Shown one piece after another: positions 55,201 through 63,085 of a stretch of 64,000 bases of DNA. A program made the translations under genes and the position numbers. Under the pieces are notes generated by a model. The model worked only from the letters and a program-made list of their open reading frames with translations. It ran no database searches and was not told where the DNA came from. The DNA comes from Corynebacterium marambiense (GTDB lineage: Bacteria > Actinomycetota > Actinomycetes > Mycobacteriales > Mycobacteriaceae), in assembly GCF_016342275.1 (NCBI RefSeq), contig NZ_JAEIOT010000005.1:186001-250000 (forward strand), read 5' to 3'. Within the stretch, counting starts at the first letter, position 1; every line of letters starts with the position of its first letter.

Positions 55201-55212
55201 TTTTTCGCGTGT

Positions 55213-55258
55213 CGGAGAGGGCTCTGTATCCCGGTACCGGGATACAGAGCCCTCTCCG
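55213..55258. terminator. 46-base perfect palindrome between convergent genes
   Basis: CGGAGAGGG...CCCTCTCCG is a perfect inverted repeat without spacer, centred on GGTACC. It lies 13 bases past one stop and nine before the convergent stop, so it probably acts as a bidirectional terminator, though T-runs are missing next to the stem. Confidence 0.75.
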
Positions 55259-55266
55259 TGTGCGTG

Positions 55267-56202
55267 TCAGTGTTTCTTCTTCCCGAACGGCAAGTTGTGG
55301 ATGATCCCGAACACGATCGCGCCCCAGGCCAGGCCGAGGACCATGGAGAAGAACGTGTTGACGATCCATGCCGCGGCGCCACCGACGCCCGACCAGCCGC
55401 GTACGGCCTCCTCCACGTGGTGCACGAACCCGTACGGTGCGTGGAGCCCGAACTCGTCGATTCCGACGAGGATGATGTGCCCACCGACCCACAGCATCGC
55501 GAAGGTCCCGATCACGGCGATGAGATCCAGGACCTTCGGCATGGCTGAGACCAGCGCCCGGCCGAACTTCTTCGACCGGCGGCTGGGGCGTTTCGCCAGC
55601 TTCAGGCCGACGTCATCCATCTTGATCAGGACGGCCACCGCCCCGTAGACGAGGGCCGTGATGAATAGGGCGACGATGACCAGCACGGAGGTCCGGGTCC
55701 AGAACGGTTCGGTCGCGACCTCGTTGAGGGAGATCACCATGATCTCCGCGCTGAGAATGAGGTCTGTGGTGATCGCGCCCCTCACCAACCGGTCCTCCGC
55801 GTCTGGACCGGATTCGCGGACCGGGGTGTCGTGCCCCTGACCGGAATCGAAGAACTTCTCCCATACCTTTTCCGCGCCCTCGTAGCTGAGGTAGGTTCCG
55901 CCGAGCATCAGGATGGGGGTGAGGATCCAGGGGGCTACCGCGCTGAGCAGCAGTGCCAGCGGCAGGATGATGATGAGTTTGTTGAACAGTGAACCCTTGG
56001 TGATCCGCCAGATGATGGGCAGTTCCCTGGCTGGACGTACCCCCTGGACGAACCGTGGGGTCACTGCGGCGTCGTCGACGACGACTCCGGCGGCTTTCGC
56101 GCTGGTGCGGCCGGCTGCAGCCGCGACATCATCGACGCTGGCTGCGGCTGTCCGGGCGATGAGTGCCACATCGTCGAGGAGGGCTGCCAGTCCGCCGGCC
56201 AT
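55267..56202 (-). CDS. DUF808 (YedI-type) membrane protein
   Basis: A 311-residue protein: an Ala-rich helical head (GGLAALLDDVALIARTAAAS, DDVAAAAGRTSAKAAGVV), then membrane helices and conserved loops (LPIIWRITKGSLFNKLIIIL, GGTYLSYEGAEKVWEK, IRGAITTDLILSAEIMVI-like, SVLVIVALFITALVYG, IAVIGTFAMLWVGGHIIL, NTFFSMVLGLAWGAIV). This is the DUF808/YedI family, of unknown function. ATG 56202. Confidence 0.9.
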   Translation of the reverse strand: MAGGLAALLDDVALIARTAAASVDDVAAAAGRTSAKAAGVVVDDAAVTPRFVQGVRPARELPIIWRITKGSLFNKLIIILPLALLLSAVAPWILTPILMLGGTYLSYEGAEKVWEKFFDSGQGHDTPVRESGPDAEDRLVRGAITTDLILSAEIMVISLNEVATEPFWTRTSVLVIVALFITALVYGAVAVLIKMDDVGLKLAKRPSRRSKKFGRALVSAMPKVLDLIAVIGTFAMLWVGGHIILVGIDEFGLHAPYGFVHHVEEAVRGWSGVGGAAAWIVNTFFSMVLGLAWGAIVFGIIHNLPFGKKKH

Positions 56203-56389
56203 CAGAGGGCCCGCAGCCGGTCTGTGAGCTGTGCATGCATGGGCACAGTATTACTGATGCGCGCCGCCATCGGCGAATGCGTCAGGTCCACAGATGACCG
56301 GGTCGGGTCGGTTCTCCAGGCGGATGTCGCCGGGGGCGTGGATCATGGTTGCCTGCATGTCACGACATGGTGCGTGGCGGACTTCCCGG

Positions 56390-56815
56390 CTATCGCAGTG
56401 TGGCCTCGGTGCCGAGCACGATTCCCGCCATGATGAGCGCCAGTCCTCCCACGGCGAGAAACGTGACGACGAAGAAGAAGGGATCGACGGTCGGGGGCCT
56501 GCGGACATCGCCGGTGCCGTGCTTCGTGACGAACAGATCGACCTTCTGGCCCACCTGTTCCCGGGCGAAGGAGGTGTGGTGTGGGTCGGTCCACTGATGG
56601 AGGCCACCGTCGGGACCCGTGAAGGTGATCACCGCACACCGGAATGGATCATCGGCGGGCGCGCCGGGACGCCGAATCGCATCGATGACGGTGCCCTCGG
56701 TGCGGTACCAGCCCCGTCGCAGCCGGATGCGGCGGAAGACGAGACCCGCGGCGGCGGCGATTCCGAGCAATCCGATGCCGAGGAGTGCAGCTGCGTCGAG
56801 AAGTCCACTGGTCAT
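56390..56815 (-). CDS. DUF3592-like membrane protein
   Basis: A 141-residue protein from ATG 56815 with a helix at each end (LGIGLLGIAAAAGLVF; FFFVVTFLAVGGLALIMAGI) around a beta-rich domain (GTVIDAIRRP..., FRCAVITFTGPDGGLHQW, VGQKVDLFVTKHGTGDVR). This is the usual DUF3592 layout. Longer upstream frame is not family-like. Divergent from the dehydrogenase gene. Confidence 0.8.
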   Translation of the reverse strand: MTSGLLDAAALLGIGLLGIAAAAGLVFRRIRLRRGWYRTEGTVIDAIRRPGAPADDPFRCAVITFTGPDGGLHQWTDPHHTSFAREQVGQKVDLFVTKHGTGDVRRPPTVDPFFFVVTFLAVGGLALIMAGIVLGTEATLR

Positions 56816-56943
56816 GTCTGAAGAACCTACCCTCGCGGAGGGTTTGGCGGTACCGTCAGAAGTGCACAAATGGAGATTCGCTGTGGCGCCACCCTGTCCA
56901 CCCGATCTCCTTCTGACGACCTGACACCCGAGGGGTTGGATAT

Positions 56944-57915
56944 ATGAACACACACGTGAACAAACTCGTCATCGTAGGACTGGGGCACGTTGGCTCCTAT
57001 GTCCTCGCGGATGCGGTCGCATCCGGGCTCTACGGCGAGATCGCGCTGATCGACACCGCCGACGGGGTAGCACTCGGTGAGGCCTTGGACCAGCATCACG
57101 CGACCGCACTCAATACGAGGGTCAACGTCGATGTCCACGCCGGTGACTACGGCGACTGCGCGGACGCCGACGTCGTCATCGTCGCGGCGGGCCCGTCGAT
57201 CGTCCCCTCGGAGAAAAACAGGGTACCGGATCGCGCCGAGCTCGCGAAGACGAACGCCGCGGTGATCCGCCAGGTGATGGGCGACATCGCCGCGGTGACG
57301 CTCGATCCGGTCGTCATCGTGATCACAAACCCCTGCGACACGATGGCCCATATCGCGGCGACGGAGTTCGGATTTCCCCGCGGGCGGGTGTTCGGTACCG
57401 GAACGATGCTGGATTCGGCGCGGATGCGGCGGCTCATCGCGGATCGCCACGGTATCGACCCGAGTTCCGTGCACGGGCTGATGCTCGGGGAGCACGGCCT
57501 GTCCGCTGTCCCGGCGTTGAGCCTGGTCTCTGTGGCGGGAGTACCGAATTCCGGACTCGGTGACGCGTTCGGCGGTGATCCCTATGAGCTGGATGAACTC
57601 GCCCACGAGGTCGTCCGGGCGGCGTACGACGTCTTCAACGCCAAGGGCTGGACGAACGCCGGAGTGGCGCAGTCCGCGATCGTGATGGCGCGGGCTGCGC
57701 TGCTCGATGAGCGTGCGGTGTACCCCGCGACGTATCCGCTGGACGGCGAGTACGGGTTGGACGGTGTATCGGTATCGTTGCCCTGTGTCATCGGTCGGGG
57801 AGGGGTCCTGCGCCGTGTCGCACCCGAGCTCGCCGAAGATGAGGAGGTGCTGTTGCGGACGTCGGTGGAGGCGGTACAGCGGGCGATGGCCGATGCTGGT
57901 GTACGGGTGAGGTGA
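56944..57915 (+). CDS. L-2-hydroxyacid dehydrogenase of the lactate/malate family, HicDH-like
   Basis: A 323-residue NAD-dependent dehydrogenase: GLGHVGSYVLADAV is the NAD-binding motif, GTMLDSARMR carries the substrate-binding Arg, and GEHGLS the catalytic His. The active-site loop (GPSIVPSEKNRVPDRAELAKTN) is about five residues longer than in lactate dehydrogenase (QKPGETRxDL), a feature known from L-2-hydroxyisocaproate dehydrogenases, which accept bulky side chains. So L-2-hydroxyisocaproate-type activity is more likely than lactate or malate. GAGGGG precedes ATG 56944. Confidence 0.8.
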   Translation: MNTHVNKLVIVGLGHVGSYVLADAVASGLYGEIALIDTADGVALGEALDQHHATALNTRVNVDVHAGDYGDCADADVVIVAAGPSIVPSEKNRVPDRAELAKTNAAVIRQVMGDIAAVTLDPVVIVITNPCDTMAHIAATEFGFPRGRVFGTGTMLDSARMRRLIADRHGIDPSSVHGLMLGEHGLSAVPALSLVSVAGVPNSGLGDAFGGDPYELDELAHEVVRAAYDVFNAKGWTNAGVAQSAIVMARAALLDERAVYPATYPLDGEYGLDGVSVSLPCVIGRGGVLRRVAPELAEDEEVLLRTSVEAVQRAMADAGVRVR

Positions 57916-58572
57916 TCAGCCCGCGCTGACACCCGTGACCGTGATCGTGCTGATCCGTTCGGAGCCGCAGGTCGGTTGGTTCACGGGGAGCGTGAGCCAT
58001 CTGGTGTCGTTCGGAGGGTAGATTTTCAGCTGCTGGGCTCGTTCGGTGGGTTCGCACGCCTCGGCGTTGTATGCGTACGGCTGGCTGAACCTGGTGGAGA
58101 ACACCGCGGATGTACCGGTGTCCAACCGGACGGGGGAACCTTTCGCCCCGATCTCTCTGTCAGCTGCCGCTCCCACCTGGTTGCCTGCGGCGTCGATGAG
58201 AGACACACCCGGGTATCCGGACAGGGTACAGGGGTCACCGGTGTTCGTCAGCCGGATCACGTAGAAGGTGTGGCCGGCACCTGCGCTGGTGGAGTCGACG
58301 GTCGCGTCGAGCTGTTGTGCGGGACAGGTACGGGAGGGATCCTTCGGTACCGGTGTCAAGGACGTGGTTCCGGTGGCGATCGAGGGGCTGCTCCCCACGT
58401 CGAAGGTGCCTGCGAGCGTCATCTCGGACTGGTCGTGGTCGGCACAGCCAGTGATTAGGGCGGATACGGCGGTGAGGCATGCCAGTAGTATCGTGGCGTG
58501 CCGGGGTTCGCAGGTCGTCCGTCCGTGTAGCAGCTCGCCCATGGGGTCACTGGTTCTGCTGTGACTCATCAT
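57916..58572 (-). CDS. DUF4232 lipoprotein
   Basis: A 218-residue protein with a lipoprotein signal (ATILLACLTAVSALITGC; the N-region is unusually long with the ATG at 58572, shorter alternatives at 58569 and 58542). The DUF4232 domain (residues about 80-215) shows C-x-x-(Q/A)-L-D, LTNTGDPCTLSGYPGVSLID and a final C near VNQPTC, i.e. two likely disulfides. TACCCT six bases before the ATG suggests a leaderless mRNA. It ends directly against the dehydrogenase stop. Confidence 0.85.
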   Translation of the reverse strand: MMSHSRTSDPMGELLHGRTTCEPRHATILLACLTAVSALITGCADHDQSEMTLAGTFDVGSSPSIATGTTSLTPVPKDPSRTCPAQQLDATVDSTSAGAGHTFYVIRLTNTGDPCTLSGYPGVSLIDAAGNQVGAAADREIGAKGSPVRLDTGTSAVFSTRFSQPYAYNAEACEPTERAQQLKIYPPNDTRWLTLPVNQPTCGSERISTITVTGVSAG

Positions 58573-58769
58573 TACTTCAGGGTAGTCGCAAACTCCCCGC
58601 GCGGGAATCTCGGGCGCGGGACGGCCGTTCACCGGTCCCGGACGGACCAGTCGACCGGGTTACGGTATCCCGATGCTCTCTTTCGGGGGTGGTCGCCGGG
58701 AGAGTCGCAAAAATGGCGGCGGCATCGCAGCCTCGCGTCCGCCCGGAGTGGCCTGTATCATTGGCTCGG

Positions 58770-58887
58770 TCCCACGGGTGTCCGAGCGTGAATCGGGCTG
58801 AGACGTCGGTTGACCGCGAGGTGTGAACCCCGCGGCGCATCGGTGACCGTAACAACCTGATCCGGGTAATGCCGGCGCTAGGGAGAT
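58770..58887 (+). ncRNA. TPP riboswitch (THI element)
   Basis: The conserved TPP-aptamer strands are present in order: GGGTG near 58775, GGGCTGAGA (58795-58803), a variable stem, ACCTGATCCGGGTAATGCCG (58855-58874) and GCGCTAGGGA (58874-58883). TATCAT (58756-58761) is a suitable -10. The element lies directly before ykoE, with GAGG at 58887-58890, so thiamine diphosphate probably hides the ribosome site or stops transcription. Confidence 0.93.
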
Positions 58888-58897
58888 GAGGAAAACA

Positions 58898-59533
58898 ATG
58901 AGCACTTCTGTGCCCGAAACCCGCACACCGATCACGGTCACCGCACCGTCAAAGAAGAGTTGGCGGGTGATCGACATCATCGCACTCGCCGTCCTGGGGG
59001 TCGCTGCAGGCCTCGTGTTCTGGGTCTACAACGGCCCCGGCGGCGCCTTCTATGAATCGATCAGCGCCGTCACCCCGGGATTCGGTGGCCTCGCCGTCGG
59101 CCCCTGGCTGTTCGCCGGTGTCCTCGGCGGTCTGGTGATCCGCAAGCCGGGTGCGGCGCTTCTGTGTGAGGTCATCGCCGCCTCCGTGTCCGCAGGGCTC
59201 GGCAACCAGTGGGGTATAAGCACCCTCTACTCGGGCATCGCGCAGGGGCTCGGGGCGGAGATCATCCTCGCGGTCTTCCTCTACCGCCGCTTCGGTCCGG
59301 TCGTCGCAGCGCTCGCGGGCGCCGGGGCAGGCGTCGGTGCGTGGATCCTCGAGGGATTCTTCTACGGGAACTTCGCCAAGTCGACCGAGTTCCAGGTCAC
59401 TTACCTCGCCACACTCCTGGTTTCCGGCGCGGTCATCGCCGGCATCTGCTCCTGGCTCCTCGTCCGTGCCCTGGCCGCGACGGGTGCGCTGGACCGCTTC
59501 GCCGCGGGGCGTGAACGCCAGCGGCAGGTCTAG
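58898..59533 (+). CDS. ykoE: ECF transporter S component YkoE (hydroxymethylpyrimidine/thiamine)
   Basis: A 211-residue membrane protein with five to six helices (IDIIALAVLGVAAGLVFWVYN, GLAVGPWLFAGVLGGLVIRKPGAAL, LLCEVIAASVSAGLGNQWG, GLGAEIILAVFLYRRF). This is the YkoE family, the substrate-binding part of the YkoEDC transporter for thiamine or its pyrimidine precursor. ATG 58898 is set by GAGG; an ATG four codons earlier lies in the ribosome site. Controlled by the TPP riboswitch. Confidence 0.93.
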   Translation: MSTSVPETRTPITVTAPSKKSWRVIDIIALAVLGVAAGLVFWVYNGPGGAFYESISAVTPGFGGLAVGPWLFAGVLGGLVIRKPGAALLCEVIAASVSAGLGNQWGISTLYSGIAQGLGAEIILAVFLYRRFGPVVAALAGAGAGVGAWILEGFFYGNFAKSTEFQVTYLATLLVSGAVIAGICSWLLVRALAATGALDRFAAGRERQRQV

Positions 59534-59536
59534 ACC

Positions 59537-61078
59537 GTGGCACCGGATCCGTCGACCGGTGCCGGTCCCCGGGGAGCGGAGGTCCGCGCGGTCGGTTTCG
59601 GTTGGCGGCACGCGGGCCGTCTGCACCCCACAATCGCTGATCTCGACCTGGATATCGAACCGGGGCAGCGCATTCTGTTGCTCGGGGAGTCCGGCTCAGG
59701 GAAGTCCACCCTCCTCGCCGCGATCGCCGGGGTGCTCGGCGGTGATGACGAGGGCGATAGACAGGGAACACTACTCGTCGACGGACGTCCGCCCGAGCAG
59801 GCCCGTGGTGTCGTGGGAATGGTCCTGCAGGACCCGGACTCCCAGGTCATCTCTTCCCGGGTCGGGGACGATGTCGCCTTCGGCTGTGAGAATCTGGGCA
59901 TCGGGCGCGCGGAGATCTGGTACCGGGTCGCCCGCGCACTGGATATGGTCGGACTCGATGTCCCACTGGACCATCCGACGGCCGAACTGTCGGGTGGACA
60001 GAAGCAACGGCTCGCTCTCGCCGGCGTCATCGCCATGGGTGCGCGCCTGATCCTGCTCGACGAGCCCACCGCGAACCTCGACCCGGAGGGCGTCGCCGAG
60101 GTCCGGGACGCCGTCAACCGCGTCGTGCAGGAGACTGGAGCCACCCTCATCGTCGTCGAGCACCGGGTGGAGATCTGGTCCGGTGTCGTCGACCGCGCAC
60201 TCGTACTCGGCACCGCCGACCGCGGTCTGATCGCCGCCGGACCACTCGACGACGTGATCGCCGCAGAGGGTGCCCACCTTGCGGAGAACGGGGTCTGGGT
60301 CCCCGGAATACCCCTGGACCTCCCTTCCGCGGATCCCGTGGATGGCATCGACCTCGTTCCCGCGCTCAGCGCGGAGAAACTCACCGTCGGGTGGGAGGAG
60401 GGCCGGCCCGTGGGGGAGCCCCACGACCTGGTTCTCCCGGAAGGTCGGTCCACTGTGGTCACCGGACCGAACGGTGCCGGAAAGTCCACCCTCGCGCTCA
60501 CGCTGGCAGGGCTGCTCGACCCCCTCGGTGGAACCGTCCACGTCGGTGAGCGTGTCGCAGCGGGACTGTCGGGTGGGCCGCACTTGTGGTCGTCCCGCGA
60601 TCTGGCGACCCGTATCGGATTCGTGTTCCAGGATCCGGAACATCAGTTCGTCGCGCGGACGGTCCGTTCGGAACTGTTGATCGGTCCGGCCGTCACCGCA
60701 GGCGGGCGCGGTCGTCTCGGACTGTGGCGGAGGCTGACCGGCCACGCACCCGCGGATGCGGTCACCTCCGCCGACAGGGAGCGGGTGGACGAGCTCCTCG
60801 TGCGCCTGCGCCTCGACCATCTCGCGGAGGCCAATCCATTCTCCCTTTCCGGCGGGCAGAAACGTCGGTTGAGTGTGGCCACCGCGCTCGTCACCACCCC
60901 CTCGATCCTCATCCTCGATGAACCGACCTTCGGGCAGGACCGCCGGACGTTCACCGAACTGGTGCTGCTACTGCGCGGGCTCGTCGATTCCGGGGTGACG
61001 CTGGCATCGATCACCCACGACCGTCTGTTCGCGGGGGCTCTCGGGGACCACAGGATAGAGGTTGGGAAGCATGCCTGA
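59537..61078 (+). CDS. ykoD: ECF transporter ATPase YkoD (fused double ABC domain)
   Basis: A 513-residue protein with two ABC ATPase halves. Half 1: Walker A GESGSGKST, signature LSGGQKQRL, Walker B LILLDEPTANLDPEG. Half 2: GPNGAGKST, LSGGQKRRL, ILILDEPTFGQDR. The fused form is typical of YkoD. GTG start three bases after ykoE; eight-base overlap with ykoC, indicating coupled expression of the transporter. Confidence 0.94.
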   Translation: MAPDPSTGAGPRGAEVRAVGFGWRHAGRLHPTIADLDLDIEPGQRILLLGESGSGKSTLLAAIAGVLGGDDEGDRQGTLLVDGRPPEQARGVVGMVLQDPDSQVISSRVGDDVAFGCENLGIGRAEIWYRVARALDMVGLDVPLDHPTAELSGGQKQRLALAGVIAMGARLILLDEPTANLDPEGVAEVRDAVNRVVQETGATLIVVEHRVEIWSGVVDRALVLGTADRGLIAAGPLDDVIAAEGAHLAENGVWVPGIPLDLPSADPVDGIDLVPALSAEKLTVGWEEGRPVGEPHDLVLPEGRSTVVTGPNGAGKSTLALTLAGLLDPLGGTVHVGERVAAGLSGGPHLWSSRDLATRIGFVFQDPEHQFVARTVRSELLIGPAVTAGGRGRLGLWRRLTGHAPADAVTSADRERVDELLVRLRLDHLAEANPFSLSGGQKRRLSVATALVTTPSILILDEPTFGQDRRTFTELVLLLRGLVDSGVTLASITHDRLFAGALGDHRIEVGKHA

Positions 61079-61829
61079 TCTCCTTGCGCGCACCAACCCG
61101 GTGGCCCGGATCGCGGGACTCGCCCTCCTGACCACGCCGTTGCTGCTGTCGATCGACGTTGTGTCCGCCGCCTGCTGCCTTGGTGCCATCCTCATCGCAC
61201 TTCCGTTCACCGGGACGGAGATCCGGCGGCTGCCGATCCGTGCGTGGCCGCTGTTCCTGGCGGCACCGCTGTCGGGGATCTCGATGGTCCTGTACGGCCG
61301 ACCGGAGGGCACCGAGTACCTCTCCTACGGCTGGATCCACGTGACGGATAATTCGATTCAGCTTGCGCTGGCGATCATGGTTCGCATCTTCGCCATCGGC
61401 CTGCCCGCCATCGTGATGATCGGGAGGACCGACCCGACGGATCTCGGGGACAGTCTCGCGCAGATCTGGCACCTGCCGGCGAAGTTCGTCATCGGCACGG
61501 TCGCCGGAGTCCGTCTGGCAACCCTGTTCAAGCGCGACTGGCAGGCGATGGGGAGGGCCCGACGGTCTCGGGGGCTTGCCGACGACGGCCGCATCGCCCG
61601 TGGTGTGACCATGCTCTTCGGTCTCCTCGTCCTTGCACTGCGACGCGGAGCCAAGCTGGCCACCGCCATGGAGGCCCGTGCGTTTGGTGCGGAGATCACC
61701 CGCACCTGGGCGAGGCCGACCCGGCTGCACCCGCGGGACTGGGTTCTGATGGGGGGTTGTCTCGCGGTCTCCCTGCTGTCGTTGGGCGTCGCGGTCGCCA
61801 CCGGTGACTTCCGTTTCCTGGGGGTGTGA
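61071..61829 (+). CDS. ykoC: ECF transporter T component YkoC
   Basis: A 252-residue membrane protein of the energy-coupling T family: helices (IAGLALLTTPLLLSIDVVSA, LGAILIALPF, WPLFLAAPLSGISMVL, LALAIMVRIFAIGLPAIVMI) and the coupling motif region ARRSRGL followed by EARAFG. ATG 61071 lies inside the end of ykoD. Completes the YkoEDC set. Confidence 0.92.
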   Translation: MPDLLARTNPVARIAGLALLTTPLLLSIDVVSAACCLGAILIALPFTGTEIRRLPIRAWPLFLAAPLSGISMVLYGRPEGTEYLSYGWIHVTDNSIQLALAIMVRIFAIGLPAIVMIGRTDPTDLGDSLAQIWHLPAKFVIGTVAGVRLATLFKRDWQAMGRARRSRGLADDGRIARGVTMLFGLLVLALRRGAKLATAMEARAFGAEITRTWARPTRLHPRDWVLMGGCLAVSLLSLGVAVATGDFRFLGV

Positions 61830-62374
61830 TGGACGGGGCCGTCGTATTCGATGCCGCGGTAGATATGCTCGCCGACGCCTGCGCCCGGGGCGCCCGCACG
61901 ATACTCATCGGCGGACGGTCGGGCTCCGGTAAGACCACGCTCGCCCGGGCGGTGGCGGAGCGGACCGGGCACAGGGTGGTGCACCTCGACGACTTCTATC
62001 CCGGTTGGGGTGGTTTGGTTGAGGGTAGTCGGATGGTTGCCCGCGATGTGCTCGCGCCGGTGAATCCCGGTTTCACCCGGTGGGATTGGGGGAACGACTG
62101 TCCCGGTGGGTGGGTGCCTCTGGAGCCCGGAGAGGCGCTCATCGTCGAGGGGGTGGGAACGCTGACTCCGGAGAATCTCCGCGCTGCGCGACGACGTGGC
62201 CCCTGTGTCACCGTCCGCGTTGATCTCGACGCGGAGACACGCCGGGCCCGCGCCCTGGCCCGTGACCCGGGATTCGGTGATTGGTGGGAATACTGGGCAC
62301 GCCTGGAGGAACGGCATGCCGCGGATACTGCCAACGTTCTGTCCACCGTCGATCTCGTCGTCACCGGTAGATAG
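61829..62374 (+). CDS. P-loop kinase of the uridine-kinase-like type
   Basis: A 181-residue protein with Walker A GGRSGSGKTTL, a lid/acceptor region HLDDFYPGWGGLVEGSR and a second acidic strand ALIVEGVGTLTPENLRAARR, as in small-molecule kinases related to uridine or AAA_18 kinases. Its ATG overlaps the ykoC stop (TGATG; a GTG at 61826 is also possible), so it belongs to the TPP-controlled operon. A role in phosphorylating an imported thiamine precursor is possible but not shown. Confidence 0.8.
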   Translation: MDGAVVFDAAVDMLADACARGARTILIGGRSGSGKTTLARAVAERTGHRVVHLDDFYPGWGGLVEGSRMVARDVLAPVNPGFTRWDWGNDCPGGWVPLEPGEALIVEGVGTLTPENLRAARRRGPCVTVRVDLDAETRRARALARDPGFGDWWEYWARLEERHAADTANVLSTVDLVVTGR

Positions 62375-62385
62375 GATCATCCACC

Positions 62386-62790
62386 ATGACAGTAATCCGT
62401 ATCGCAGCCGTCGTCCTCCGCAACTCCGACGGGGAGGTTCTCAGTGTGCGTAAATGCGGAACCGATGCGTTCATGATGCCGGGAGGGAAAATCGAACCGC
62501 GTGAGACGGCCCGCGGGGCCGCAGTCCGGGAGATCTCGGAGGAACTCGGTCTCGACCTGGAACCCGGGGCTCTCACGTTTCTCGGGCGCTTCAGCGCGCG
62601 GGCCGCGAACGAAACCGGGTGCAGCGTCGACTGCGACGTATTCATTCACCACGACCCGTTGCGCCGGGTCCCGGACGTCCGGGCGGAGATCGCCGAGGCC
62701 CGCTTCTTCCCGGTCGGGTCGACGGCTCCTTCGTTGGCTCCACTCAGTCGTGAGGTGGTGTTCCCGGTATTGGCCGACATTTCCCGCTAA
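62386..62790 (+). CDS. Nudix hydrolase
   Basis: A 134-residue protein with a complete Nudix box GKIEPRETARGAAVREISEELGL (G-x5-E-x7-REUxEExGU, residues about 34-56). Overall resembles small NUDIX phosphatases that cleave nucleoside or other diphosphates. It starts 11 bp after the kinase gene and may end the same operon, although TAGGAT eight bases before its ATG could be an internal promoter. Confidence 0.88.
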   Translation: MTVIRIAAVVLRNSDGEVLSVRKCGTDAFMMPGGKIEPRETARGAAVREISEELGLDLEPGALTFLGRFSARAANETGCSVDCDVFIHHDPLRRVPDVRAEIAEARFFPVGSTAPSLAPLSREVVFPVLADISR

Positions 62791-62954
62791 ACCGGGGGAT
62801 CGGGTGTCTGTCAGGCTCGACTCATCTGTCATTCACCGCCCGTATGCTAACGATTCAATAACGGACCCGCGTGCTGAATCGGCTGAGGAGTGGTGAAGGT
62901 GCAGGTCCGGACCGTTGGTCGTGCGGGTGGGGCCTGTGGTATCGGATCGCCTAT

Positions 62955-63052
62955 GTGACAGTTGAGGGTAACGCTATCGATAATTGAGGTGGGTGACAGT
63001 TAAGATGACCCACAGTGAAACAGACAGTTGACAACGAGACAATACAACTGTC
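62955..63052. promoter_or_regulatory. GACAGTT repeats upstream of the peptide-binding protein gene
   Basis: GACAGTT occurs at about 62957, 62995 and 63023 on the plus strand and once inverted (AACTGTC, near 63046). The last two make an eight-base inverted repeat GACAGTTG...CAACTGTC. The TTGACA at 63028 could be a -35. A regulator site is likely; which protein binds is unknown. Confidence 0.45.
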
Positions 63053-63085
63053 GGGTTCCCGTTCACCCATATTGGAGGTCCCCGC

